Source: Streptomyces tateyamensis
GTDB lineage: Bacteria > Actinomycetota > Actinomycetes > Streptomycetales > Streptomycetaceae
DNA length: 64,000 nucleotides
NCBI RefSeq assembly: GCF_003205575.1
Contig: NZ_PYBW01000030.1
Span: 38,170-102,169 of the forward strand
Direction of reading: 5' to 3'
Positions within the stretch are counted from its first letter, which is position 1. The number at the start of each line of letters is the position of its first letter. The translations under genes were made by a program, and so were the position numbers. Shown here piece by piece: positions 6,717-15,600 of the stretch. The notes beneath the pieces were generated by a model. That model was not told where the DNA came from and ran no database searches. It saw only the letters and a program-made list of their open reading frames with translations.

Positions 6717-7634
6717 GTGACCCCGACCACCACCGACAGGGACGCGCTCACCGCGGACCTCACCGTCGGCATACTCGGCGTCTGCGCGTTCGCCGTCAGC
6801 TTCACCCACGTCGTGCAGACCGCCACCGAGGCCGGCCAGACCGGATGGGTGGCCTACGCCATCGCCGTGTCCGTCGAGCTGATGGCGCTCGGCGCCGTCG
6901 CCGAGATCCGCCGCCGCAAGCGGCACGACCAACCCGCCCGCTGGCCTCGCGGGGTCCTCGTGCTCGGCGTGGCGATGAGCCTCGCCGCCAACCTCGCCGT
7001 CGCCCGGCCCACACCGTGGGGATACGTGATGGCCGCCTGGCCCTCCCTGGCGTTCCTCGCCGCCGCCGGAATCATCGAGTCCCGCCCCTCCGGCCAGCGG
7101 GCCGACCCCGCACTGCCACGGCCCGCCGACGCAGACACCCCCGAGCACCAGGACGTCGCCGCCGACCCGCCGCCGACCGCCCCACTCCCAGCTCAGCCGG
7201 ACGACCGGTCCCGGACCGAAGACCCCGTCGAAGCAGCCGACGAGACCGCAGCCGATGAGCCCGACGAGCAGCCGGCCACCAAGCCGCTGACGGAGCGGCC
7301 GAGCAAGCTGCGCGTCATCACCGACCTGCTCGCCGCGATGCGCGCCGACCCCGACTGGCGCCCCGACTACGACGAGCTGACCACCACCACCGGCTACAGC
7401 CGGTCGTGGTGCGAGAAGAGGGTCTCCGACGCCCGCACGCTCCACGGCGGTACGGAGTCCGGCCCCACCCAGGAGCCACCCGTCCACACGGGAGACCCGC
7501 AGCCCCGCACCCCGATCCGTACAGCCCGGGACGCCGACGACCAGCCCCTCCCGCCCACCTCCCTACCCGCACCGAACCCGTACGAGGAACCCGCACATGA
7601 GCACCACCCTCCACATACCGCCGCAGCTGCATGA
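6717..7634 (+). CDS. DUF2637-like membrane protein with C-terminal HTH-like region
   Basis: A protein of 305 residues that starts with GTG 6717. Residues about 12-120 hold three or four hydrophobic segments (for example TVGILGVCAFAVSFTHVV and GVLVLGVAMSLAANLAVA), in the pattern of DUF2637 membrane proteins common on actinobacterial plasmids (SpdB-like). A Pro/Asp/Glu-rich linker covers about 125-200. The C-terminal part, LRVITDLLAAMRADPDW with TGYSRSWCEKRV, looks like a DNA-binding helix-turn-helix. Such proteins are suspected to act in plasmid spread or regulation; the exact role is unknown. The last 38 bases overlap the next gene, which suggests coupling. Confidence 0.65.
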   Translation: MTPTTTDRDALTADLTVGILGVCAFAVSFTHVVQTATEAGQTGWVAYAIAVSVELMALGAVAEIRRRKRHDQPARWPRGVLVLGVAMSLAANLAVARPTPWGYVMAAWPSLAFLAAAGIIESRPSGQRADPALPRPADADTPEHQDVAADPPPTAPLPAQPDDRSRTEDPVEAADETAADEPDEQPATKPLTERPSKLRVITDLLAAMRADPDWRPDYDELTTTTGYSRSWCEKRVSDARTLHGGTESGPTQEPPVHTGDPQPRTPIRTARDADDQPLPPTSLPAPNPYEEPAHEHHPPHTAAAA

Positions 7635-8445
7635 CGCCGACGCCGTCGTGTGGAACAACAGCGGCGGCAAGGACTCCGCCGCGAGCCTCCACCTGTGGGG
7701 CACCACCGCCCCCGAGCACCTGTTGAAGCGCACCGTCGTCCTCCACCTCGACCTCGGTGACGCGGAGTGGGACGGTGTGCCCGCCCTGGCCGCCCGGCAG
7801 GCCGCCGCGTACGGACTCCGCTTCGAGGTCCGCCGCCGCGAGCGCGGCGGACTCCTCGACCTGGTCCGCGCCCGGGGCCGCTGGCCCGGGCCCAGCACCC
7901 CCTTCTGCCGCAGCTACCTCAAGCGCGACGTCGCCCGGAAGTTCTACACGGAGCTGACCAACGAACTCGGCATCACCGGCCGGCCCGCCCGCATCGTCAC
8001 CGCGCTCGGCCTGCGCGCCGCCGAGAGCACCGTCCGATCCCGCCGCCCCACCCTGGCCCTGGACCGCGCGGCCAGCTCCGGCCGACGCCAGATCACCACC
8101 TGGCTGCCCATCCACCAGTTCAACACCGACACCGTGTGGAAGACCGTACGGGCCAGCGGCATCCCGCCCCACCCCGTCTACCAGCAGCTCGACCGGCTCA
8201 GCTGTCGACTGTGCCCGTTCGCCGGACGCCGCTCCCTCATCACCGCCGCACGGATGGCACCCGACACCGCACTCGACTACGCCCTGGTCGAAGAAGAGAT
8301 CGGCCGGCCCTTCCGCCGCGACCTGTCGATGGCCCAGATCATCGACACAGCCGAGCGTGAGGACCCCGGCCCCGTACAGGCCCTGCGCCCGTGCGGAGCC
8401 GCGCTCCGCACGCTCCCGCACGGTACGGGGGCGTGTGCCGCATGA
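7597..8445 (+). CDS. PP-loop ATP pyrophosphatase, PAPS reductase-like
   Basis: A protein of 282 residues with the PP-loop motif NSGGKDSAASLH near residues 23-34, which binds the pyrophosphate of ATP in the PAPS-reductase/DndC/ThiI superfamily. GLRAAES (about 142-148) corresponds to the G(I/V)RxxES motif of that group. CRLCPF near 205-210 is a CxxC pair that could bind a metal or take part in sulfur chemistry. The family activates a substrate by adenylation, often for thiolation; the substrate here is unknown. It overlaps the upstream membrane-protein gene by 38 bases and the following PP-loop gene by four (ATGA), so the two PP-loop proteins are probably made together. Confidence 0.8.
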   Translation: MSTTLHIPPQLHDADAVVWNNSGGKDSAASLHLWGTTAPEHLLKRTVVLHLDLGDAEWDGVPALAARQAAAYGLRFEVRRRERGGLLDLVRARGRWPGPSTPFCRSYLKRDVARKFYTELTNELGITGRPARIVTALGLRAAESTVRSRRPTLALDRAASSGRRQITTWLPIHQFNTDTVWKTVRASGIPPHPVYQQLDRLSCRLCPFAGRRSLITAARMAPDTALDYALVEEEIGRPFRRDLSMAQIIDTAEREDPGPVQALRPCGAALRTLPHGTGACAA

Positions 8446-9629
8446 CCCGCACCGACTCCGCAGCCCTGCCGGTCGTGCTCAGCTTCGGCATGGGGATCGA
8501 CAGCGCCGCCGTCGCCGCCCGGTGGTTCACCGAGCCGGCCAGCCGGGACTTCCCGCTCGACCGGCTGACCGTGCTGACCGCGATGACGGGAGACGAGCCG
8601 GACGTCACCCGGCGTCTGGTCGAGCAGCACCTTCTGCCGCTGATGCGCGGCAGCGGCGTGCGGTTCGTCCAGATCAGCCGGACCAGCCAGCGCGGCGGGT
8701 ACACCGTGCTGGACGACTCCCGCAGCCCGCGCCGCCTGATCACCCGCGGACCGTGGCGGCTGTCCGACGAACTCCGCGCCAGCGGCACCGTCCCGCAGAT
8801 CGCCGCCAAACGGCGCCTGTGCAGCTTGCACGCGAAGGGCGACGTGCTCGACGGGTGGCTGGGCGACGAATTCCGTGGCAGCCCCTTCCGGCACATCCTC
8901 GGCTTCGCCGGCGAGGAACTGCGCCGAGCGGAGCGGGACGAGCGCTACACCACCCTCGGCCGCATCCCCGAGTACCCGCTGATCAACGACTGGTGGTGGG
9001 ACCGCCAACGGTGCGAGCAGTACCTGCTCGACCGCTTCGGCGAGCCGTGGACGCGCTCCGCCTGCGGGTACTGCCCATTCTCCGCCGGGCGGCGCGGGAG
9101 AGCCGAACTGGTCGAGCGCTGGCGGGCGGAGCCGGCCATCGGTGCCCAGGCCCTCACGCTGGAGTACACCGCGATGGCCCTCAACCCGCGCTCAAAGCTC
9201 TACGGCACCGTCGCCGCCCAGGACCTCGCCCGCACCCACGGCCTGACCGACGTCCTCGCCGCGTTCGAGCACGACCTTCGGCGGCAGCGCTGGAGCGTCT
9301 ACGAGGTCCGGCGGATCATCCACCCCCGACGCGACGACCCCACCGCCAGGGGGACCGCATGGCGCAGCGTGCGCACGGTGTTCACCGGCAGCCGGACCGA
9401 CGCCACCGCCGCGCTGGCGGCCATGGCCGCTGGCGGAGCCGTCACCGACCAGTACGGGATCAGCAGGGCCGAGATCATCCCCCGAACCGGCGGGTTCCCC
9501 GCGCTCGAGATGACCCTGGCCCTGGCACCGGTCGGCGTTGCCGACAAGGAACGGCCCGCGTTCGCGGCGTGGTGGGAACGTCTGCACCACCAGCCCGATC
9601 TCACGCCTCCGGTCGCGCTCGCGGCGTGA
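8442..9629 (+). CDS. Second PP-loop protein, PAPS reductase-like
   Basis: A protein of 395 residues that starts at the ATG overlapping the previous stop. The N-terminal motif LSFGMGIDSAAVAA is a variant PP-loop in which Met-Gly-Ile replaces the usual Gly-Lys region but the final DS is kept. CGYCPFSAGRRGR near residues 208-220 parallels the CRLCPF motif of the neighbour. The C-terminal third (from about 300) is an extra domain lacking a recognised family. The two adjacent, divergent PP-loop proteins could act as a complex or on successive steps. No DndB/D/E, SspB, BREX or queuosine genes are nearby, so membership in a known DNA-modification system is not supported. Confidence 0.75.
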   Translation: MTRTDSAALPVVLSFGMGIDSAAVAARWFTEPASRDFPLDRLTVLTAMTGDEPDVTRRLVEQHLLPLMRGSGVRFVQISRTSQRGGYTVLDDSRSPRRLITRGPWRLSDELRASGTVPQIAAKRRLCSLHAKGDVLDGWLGDEFRGSPFRHILGFAGEELRRAERDERYTTLGRIPEYPLINDWWWDRQRCEQYLLDRFGEPWTRSACGYCPFSAGRRGRAELVERWRAEPAIGAQALTLEYTAMALNPRSKLYGTVAAQDLARTHGLTDVLAAFEHDLRRQRWSVYEVRRIIHPRRDDPTARGTAWRSVRTVFTGSRTDATAALAAMAAGGAVTDQYGISRAEIIPRTGGFPALEMTLALAPVGVADKERPAFAAWWERLHHQPDLTPPVALAA

Positions 9630-9638
9630 ACGGAAGAC

Positions 9639-9705
9639 GGGGGCCAGCAGCACGGCCGAAGCCGTGCCGGCCTCGATGGACCGGCTGGGCAAGCCGCTGG
9701 CCCCC
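9639..9705 (+). other. Branched inverted repeat (possible terminator or structured RNA)
   Basis: An outer perfect 10-bp stem (9639-9648 with 9696-9705) encloses a 7-bp hairpin (GCACGGC-CGAA-GCCGTGC, 9650-9667) and a small CCGG/CCGG hairpin, giving a three-way junction. It starts nine bases after the stop of the second PP-loop gene and has no T-run. Confidence 0.5.
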
Positions 9706-9813
9706 TCCCACGAAGGCCGATCCCGAAAGACCACGGCTCCGCGCCGGTAGATTAGTCCATGTCGAGCCGGGGAGGGTTCTCCCCCTGAACAACCACCCCA
9801 AGGAGACCAGCCG

Positions 9814-10815
9814 ATGGCCCCCGCCCCGACGCTCGCCGAACGGCTGGACGCCGCCCCCTCGGACAGCCTCAGCGTCGCCGACATCGCGACCGCGACCGGC
9901 CTGTCCGAGTCCACCGTCCGCCGCCTGGCCAAGGAACCCGGGTGGCCCGCTGATGCGTCCGGGGACCATCGCGAGCAGCGGTACCCGCGCGAGGCCGTCG
10001 CCGCGTGGATGCGCGACAACCAGGGCACCCGCGTCAACCCCGAGGAACTGCCCGGCGCCGACGACGACCGCGTCACCCTCACCGAGGTCGCCAACCGGAC
10101 CGGCCGACTGCGCGAGACCGTCAGCCGCATGCCCTCCACCTACCGCAACAGCGCGGACCCGTTCCCCACCGCCGATCCGCTCGGCACCTACAGCTGGGGC
10201 GAGGTCAAAGCCTGGCTCGGCCGACGGTCCAGCCGCACCGGCCCCCGCGGAACGGTCCAGCCGCCCGCCGCCGCTGCCGAGGCCGCCACCCAGCCGGTGC
10301 TCGACAAGCTCACCACCGCCATGATCGAGCGCCTGACCGGCAAGAGCAAAGAGGCCGTGAAGACCCTGGTGCGCAGGCCAGAGATCGCCGAACTCAGCAC
10401 CGCCAAGGTCGGTCGGCTCCGGGTGTGGTCGGCCGACACCCTGCTGCCGCTGCTGTGGCAGCTCGGCTACCTGCCGGCCTCCGGCCCGCTCGGCACCGAG
10501 CAGCGCGCCGTCCTGGTCGAGCTCGGCTACCTGCCCGCCACGGGGAAGCCGACCGCCGAGCAGCGCGCCGTGCTGCGCGAGTTCGGCTACGACGAGCAAG
10601 GCAGCGTCGAACACCGTGCCTGGCTGCGAGGGCCCCACCGCACCGCGACCGAGCTGGCCAAGTACTACGGCGTCAGCATCAGCGCGATCAGCAAGCGCAT
10701 CGCCCGCGCCCAGGAAGCCGGCCAGCCCGTACCGCACCCGGCCGACACCGAGGACGGCACGCGCTACGACCCCCGCGCCTTCGACGCCTTCTGGAACCCC
10801 CCGGCCGCCGACTAG
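9814..10815 (+). CDS. Multi-HTH DNA-binding protein with internal repeats
   Basis: A protein of 333 residues that starts at ATG 9814 with AAGGAGA upstream. Residues about 15-45 form an HTH (SVADIATATGLSESTVRRLA). A second HTH-like segment covers about 88-110 (TLTEVANRTGRLRETVSRM), and a third lies near the C-terminus (TATELAKYYGVSISAISKRI). Between them are two and a half copies of a repeat around QLGYLPASG...TEQRAVL, about 22 residues per unit (roughly 215-270). The protein probably binds DNA at several contacts, as a regulator or a replication/partition factor. A hairpin GGGGAG-GGTT-CTCCCC (9769-9784) in the leader recalls the GGGGAGGG leaders upstream. The perfect 17-bp hairpin after the stop ends the unit. 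Confidence 0.7.
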   Translation: MAPAPTLAERLDAAPSDSLSVADIATATGLSESTVRRLAKEPGWPADASGDHREQRYPREAVAAWMRDNQGTRVNPEELPGADDDRVTLTEVANRTGRLRETVSRMPSTYRNSADPFPTADPLGTYSWGEVKAWLGRRSSRTGPRGTVQPPAAAAEAATQPVLDKLTTAMIERLTGKSKEAVKTLVRRPEIAELSTAKVGRLRVWSADTLLPLLWQLGYLPASGPLGTEQRAVLVELGYLPATGKPTAEQRAVLREFGYDEQGSVEHRAWLRGPHRTATELAKYYGVSISAISKRIARAQEAGQPVPHPADTEDGTRYDPRAFDAFWNPPAAD

Positions 10816-10831
10816 CGACCGCCGAACACCA

Positions 10832-10872
10832 CGAAGGCGCTGCCGACCAGCTCATGGTCGGCAGCGCCTTCG
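10832..10872. terminator. Bidirectional terminator
   Basis: A perfect 17-bp stem (10832-10848 with 10856-10872) closes a 7-base loop, between two convergent genes. The + side is followed by TCTCTCC. Confidence 0.85.
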
Positions 10873-10893
10873 TCTCTCCAGGAGCGTCCTCGG

Positions 10894-11772
10894 CTAGCGC
10901 GGCACGGCGTCGCTGCTGCCCGCACCGGCAGGCTCCGGGTAGGACTTGAGGAGCACGCGGTGCCTGGCCCCTCCCTCGATCTCCGCAGTCGCCTCCCGGG
11001 GGATGACCACGACCCCCTCCAAGAGCCCCACGGCGCGGCGGTAGGCGGTCTGACGCTCGGCGTCGGACGCCCCCTCGCCCAGCGCGGTACGCAACAGGCG
11101 CTGAGCCTGCGCGACCGCCGCCCGCTCCCGCTCCGGCAACCGGCCCGTGCCCACCTTGCGAGCGTGGCGATCAGCGACCTGCCAGGCGATCTCCAGGGCC
11201 GTCACCGCTCGCCCGTACTCCGCACCACCCTCCGCACCGGCGGCACGGGCGTCGGACGCCGCAGCGAGCGCGTGCACCAGCTCGGCGGTCTCCCGCACGG
11301 AGACATCCGTCAGCAGCGGACGCTCCAGCACCGCCAGGATGTCGGAGCAGAACGCGCCGTACTGCTCCAGCACGAGGTCGTGCCGATCCTCGATGCGCTG
11401 ACGCCGAAGCTGCGCGGCCCGGCCGGCCGCCCGGCGCCTTCTCGCCGCCAGGGTGACCACGACCGCCCCGGCCACCGCCGCGACCCCGACGGCCACCCAG
11501 CCGACGACGCCCCAAGGCACCTCGAAGCCGTGGTCTGCCTCCACCGGCTCCGCCTGCCGCGAACCGGCCGAGTCCCAAACAGCCGGAAGCACCTTCGCCA
11601 GCAACAACGGGAACCCGGCGACGAACGCGCTCGCAAGGAGGCCGAGAACCGGCGAGGCGTCGCGCCGCCCCGTCAACCCGTTCACGGCTGAGCGGACCAG
11701 CGTGACGAGTGCGATCACAGTGCCGAGCATCAGCCCGACCCACTGGACCCACTGACCAAGGTTCTGGCTCAT
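10894..11772 (-). CDS. Hypothetical membrane protein, 292 aa
   Basis: A 292-residue protein that starts at 11772. Three hydrophobic segments are visible: about 8-27 (VQWVGLMLGTVIALVTLV), about 42-62 (VLGLLASAFVAGFPLLLAKV) and about 88-108 (VVGWVAVGVAAVAGAVVVTL). The remaining 180 residues are a charged, mainly helical cytoplasmic domain beginning with an Arg-rich stretch. No family was recognised. It is convergent with the multi-HTH gene and shares its terminator. Plasmid membrane proteins of this build can act in transfer or entry exclusion, but nothing in the sequence proves it. Confidence 0.65.
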   Translation of the reverse strand: MSQNLGQWVQWVGLMLGTVIALVTLVRSAVNGLTGRRDASPVLGLLASAFVAGFPLLLAKVLPAVWDSAGSRQAEPVEADHGFEVPWGVVGWVAVGVAAVAGAVVVTLAARRRRAAGRAAQLRRQRIEDRHDLVLEQYGAFCSDILAVLERPLLTDVSVRETAELVHALAAASDARAAGAEGGAEYGRAVTALEIAWQVADRHARKVGTGRLPERERAAVAQAQRLLRTALGEGASDAERQTAYRRAVGLLEGVVVIPREATAEIEGGARHRVLLKSYPEPAGAGSSDAVPR

Positions 11773-11866
11773 CCGTCACACGTCCAAGGCACTAGTTCGA
11801 ATACCGTCGCATCTTCTCACGTCACCCCCGCTCGAAGCAGTGGCGAACGACACCGGCACCTGCCTG

Positions 11867-12328
11867 TCACCCCTGGACCGGCTCACCGCCCGCCCCGCCG
11901 TCGGAGCCGGCCACCGCGCGTCCCGGAGCGGCCTCCACGGCCGCCACCGCTACGCTGCCGCCGCCCTCGCTGCCCGCCTTCCCGGCCCCGGCAACTTCCG
12001 CCAGGACCGCCCGCACGTCCGGCAGCGACAGCCCGGTCAGCTCCGCGATCTGATCGCGCGGCTCACCCAGATCGGCGAGCGCCGCCACAGCCTCCCGCGC
12101 CCTGCGCTCCGGCTCCAACGCCGCCGCCTCCGCGTCCGCCAGGACCTTCTCCGCCCGAGCCCGCGCGGTCGCCCGCAGCTGCTCCGCCCTCCCCGTCTGC
12201 TCGTAGAAGTCGACCAACGCCGCCTCCACCTGCCGCTCGCGCCGGAGACGCTCCGCATCCCGCGCTGCCTTCGCCTGCTGCGCCGCTCGAACCGCACTGG
12301 CCCGCGACGCTGAAATTCGTCCGCTCAT
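11867..12328 (-). CDS. Small basic helical protein next to relaxase
   Basis: A protein of 153 residues that starts at ATG 12328. The open frame continues upstream to 12400, but a good promoter (12335-12362) overlaps that part and would place the RNA start almost on this ATG, so translation may be leaderless. The sequence is helical and charged (AAQQAKAARDAERLRRERQV), then has an HTH-like segment near 105-128 (GEPRDQIAELTGLSLPDVRAV). It lies divergently from the MobF relaxase, with the candidate oriT and repeats between them. A role as a relaxase accessory or auto-repressor is plausible, inferred only from position and composition. Confidence 0.6.
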   Translation of the reverse strand: MSGRISASRASAVRAAQQAKAARDAERLRRERQVEAALVDFYEQTGRAEQLRATARARAEKVLADAEAAALEPERRAREAVAALADLGEPRDQIAELTGLSLPDVRAVLAEVAGAGKAGSEGGGSVAVAAVEAAPGRAVAGSDGGAGGEPVQG

Positions 12329-12334
12329 GCATCG

Positions 12335-12362
12335 AACATAGCCGGAAAAGCCTAGGTCGCAA
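12335..12362 (-). promoter_or_regulatory. Promoter of the relaxase-adjacent gene
   Basis: Read on the minus strand, TTGCGA (12362-12357), a 16-base spacer and TATGTT (12340-12335) form a promoter whose start point would fall within a few bases of the ATG at 12328. Confidence 0.5.
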
Positions 12363-12380
12363 ACCCCTTTGAATCCCTCT

Positions 12381-12400
12381 CGATAAACGTCGATAAACAT
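12381..12400. repeat. Tandem CGATAAAC repeats (possible operator)
   Basis: Two copies of CGATAAAC occur with a 10-base period, and a degenerate third CGATAGA follows at 12411. The AT-rich stretch lies upstream of the minus-strand promoter and downstream of nothing coding, so it suits a protein-binding site. Confidence 0.55.
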
Positions 12401-12561
12401 TGAGAGAATTCGATAGAGAAACCGAGGCGCACGTCACACTTCCACTCTCACAGACGCTCTGAGCTGCCCATCTGCCAGCATCGCCAAGCCATCCAGACAC
12501 CTCTTGCAGATATTCTGAGCATGGTCCGCTGCGCGGGGCTAAAGTACTCACATGACATTTG

Positions 12562-12610
12562 ATGAGGTAGGTGAATCGGCGGCTCGAATAGCCGTCGCAC
12601 CCACCCTCAT
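12562..12610. other. Candidate oriT (nested inverted repeat)
   Basis: ATGAGGTAGGTG (12562-12573) is an imperfect complement of CACCCACCCTCAT (12598-12610). Between them CGGCGGCT (12577-12584) pairs with AGCCGTCG (12590-12597), one mismatch, around CGAAT. It lies about 35 bases before the relaxase start. MobF relaxases usually nick beside such repeats near their own gene; the exact nic site cannot be read from sequence alone. Confidence 0.5.
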
Positions 12611-12643
12611 TCGGGATCGGAAAAGCTGGGGGTGGTCGCGTTG

Positions 12644-15600
12644 ATGACCATCCACAAGCTCACCTCCGGCACCGGCTACACCTACCTGACTCGCCAGGTC
12701 GCGGGCGGCGACGTACAGCGTCAGCGGGGACAGTCGGCAGCCGAGTACTACACCCAGAAGGGCAACCCCCCGGGCGTCTGGCTCGGGCGGGGTGCGCCCC
12801 TGCTGGGGCTCGACGGCACCACCGTGACCGAGGAGCAGATGAAGCTCCTGTACGGCCTCGGACAGCACCCCGAGGCCGAGCGGATCATCGCCGGGCACCT
12901 GGCCGCCAACGTGCGCGCCGACATGAACGACGAGCAGCTCAAGGCGACCCGGGCCGCCGCGGTCAAGGCTGCGACTCTCGGCCGCGCCTTCCCCGAGTAC
13001 AAGGCCCTCGACCCCTTCGGCGAGCGCGTCGAGAAGCGCCTGGCCGTCATCGAGAAGCAGGCCCGCCGCGAGCCCACCCGCGCGGAGACCAAGAAGATCC
13101 AGCGCGAGGAGTCCACCCGGCAGCGTGCCGCCGTCGCCGGCTTCGACGCCGTCTTCGCACCCGTGAAGTCCGCCGCCGTGCTGTGGGCGCTGGACGAGCG
13201 CGAGGAAGTGCGCGCCGCCGTGCGCGAGGCCCACGAGGCCGCCCGCGACGCCGCGTTCGCGATGCTCGAAGAGCACGCCGCGTTCACCCGCACCGGCAGC
13301 ACCGGACAGGCCCAGATCGAGACCAAGGGCCTGATCGCGGTGGCCTTCGACCACTTCGACTCCCGGGCCGGCGACCCCAACCTCCACACCCACGTCGCCA
13401 TCTCCAACAAGATCCAGGGCATCGACGGGAAGTGGCGCTCGCTGGACGCCCGCGCCCTCTACTCCATGACTGTGGCGGCCTCCGAGTTCTACAACTCCCG
13501 CTTCGAGACCGAGCTGTCCGCGCGCCTGGGCGTCACCTTCGAGGCCCGCGAGGACGCCGTCACCAAGCGGCAGCCGGTGCGCGAGATCGTCGGCATCCCG
13601 GTCGAGGCGATCACCCACTTCTCCTCCCGCCGGACCGAGATCGAAGCCCGCTACGAGCAGCGGCTGCGCGAGTACCGCCGCGACCACGGCCACGACCCGT
13701 CCCGGGGCATGACCCACCAGCTCGCCCGGCAGGCCAACCTCGACACCCGCGAGGGCAAGAAGGCCGCCCGCTCCCTCCAGGAGATGCGCGCCGACTGGAC
13801 CCAGACCGTCACCGCCGCCCACGGCCAGGACGTCATTGACCGCGTCATGGCGGCCGTCCCGGCCCCCGGAAGCGCCCCCGCCACCGCCGAGAACGAAGAG
13901 CAGAAGCCGGTCGAGATCCCGACCCTGGCCGCTGCCGTGATCACCGCTGTCGCCGAGGAGCGGGCGGTGTGGACGGTGTGGAACCTGCGCGCCCACGCCG
14001 AGCGCCTTGCCCGCTCCGAGCACCCCACCACCGACACCGCCGAGCACCAGGCCCTGGTCGAGGCGATCGTCACCGAAGCCGTCTCCCCGGTCCACAGCAT
14101 CCGCGTGGACGCCTCTGCCCTGCTGACCGAGCCCGAGGAACTGCGGCGGTCCAACGGCGACAGCGTGTTCGTCCAGCACGCCTCCGCCCGCTACACCAGC
14201 CGCGACATCATCGAGGCCGAACGCCGGCTCGTCGTCGCCGCCACCACCCCCACCACCAGCGGCCTGAACGCAGGCTTCGTCGGGGCCGCGCTCGACGGCT
14301 TCGAGGCCCGCAACCGCGCCCTGGACGAGGGGCAGCGGGCCCTGGTCACCGCGTTCGCCACCGACAACCGCCTGCTCGCCGTCGGCCTTGGCCCGGCCGG
14401 CTCCGGCAAGACCACTGCCATGCAGGCATACGTCCACGTCGCCGCCCAGGCCGGCCAGCGCGTCGTCCCGCTCGCCACCTCCGCCGCAGCCGCCGCCGTC
14501 CTCGCAGCCGACCTCCAGCAGCCCGCCGAGAACCTCCACAAGTTCCTCTGGGAGTACACCGGCGGCAAGCACGCCAACGCGCTGCACACCGGCCAGAACG
14601 TGCCCTCCCACCGGGCCTCATTCGCCCTGAACCCCGGCGACGTCGTCCTGGTGGACGAGGCCGGCATGGCGGGCACCTTCAACCTGGACAACCTCACCCG
14701 GATCGCCGCCCACCGCGGAGCGACCGTGCGCCTGCTCGGCGACTACCGCCAGCTCGCCTCCGTCGAATCCGGCGGCGCGCTGCGCCTGATCGCCGCCGAA
14801 GCCGGCGCCGTCGAACTCACCCAGCTCCACCGGTTCAGCAACAAGGCCGAAGCCGACGCCACCCTCAAGATCCGCGTCGGCGACAACGCCGGACTCGACT
14901 TCTACCTCGCCAACCAGCGCGTCGTCGGCGGCTCCCGCACCGCCATGATCGAAGCCGCCTACGACGGCTGGAAGGCCGACATGCTCGCGGGCCGCACCAC
15001 CCTGATCAGCGCCGCCTCCGGCGCCGACGTCACCGCCCTGTCAGCCCGCGCCCGCGACGAGCGCGTGGCCGCCGGCCAGGTCGAGGCCGACGGCGTCATG
15101 CTGCGCGACGGCAACCGCGCCGGCCGGGGTGACTGGATCGTCACCCGCGACAACAACCGCAAGATCACCACCAACCGGGGTCGCGACTTCGTCAAGAACG
15201 GCGACGCCTGGCAGGTCCTCAAGCGCCACGAGGACGGCTCACTCAAGGTCCGCCACATGGGCCACCGCGGACGCGTAACCCTGCCCGCCGAGTACGTCGC
15301 CGCCAACGTCCAGCTGCTCTACGCCTCCACCGTCATGCGCTCCCAGGGCGGCACCGTGGACACCGCCCACCCGCTCGTCACCGAGGACATGACCCGCGAG
15401 GACCTGTACGTCCAGCTCACCCGCGCCCGCCACAAGACCACCATCTACACCGCCACCCACGACCTGCTGCCGTTCGACAACGACGACCAGCTCGCCCAGA
15501 CCAAGCACGACCCCGACACCTTCGCCGCCCGCGAGGTGCTGGAGCGTGTCTTGAACCGCGAGGGCGCCCAGCTCTCCGCCACCGACACCATCCGCAACGC

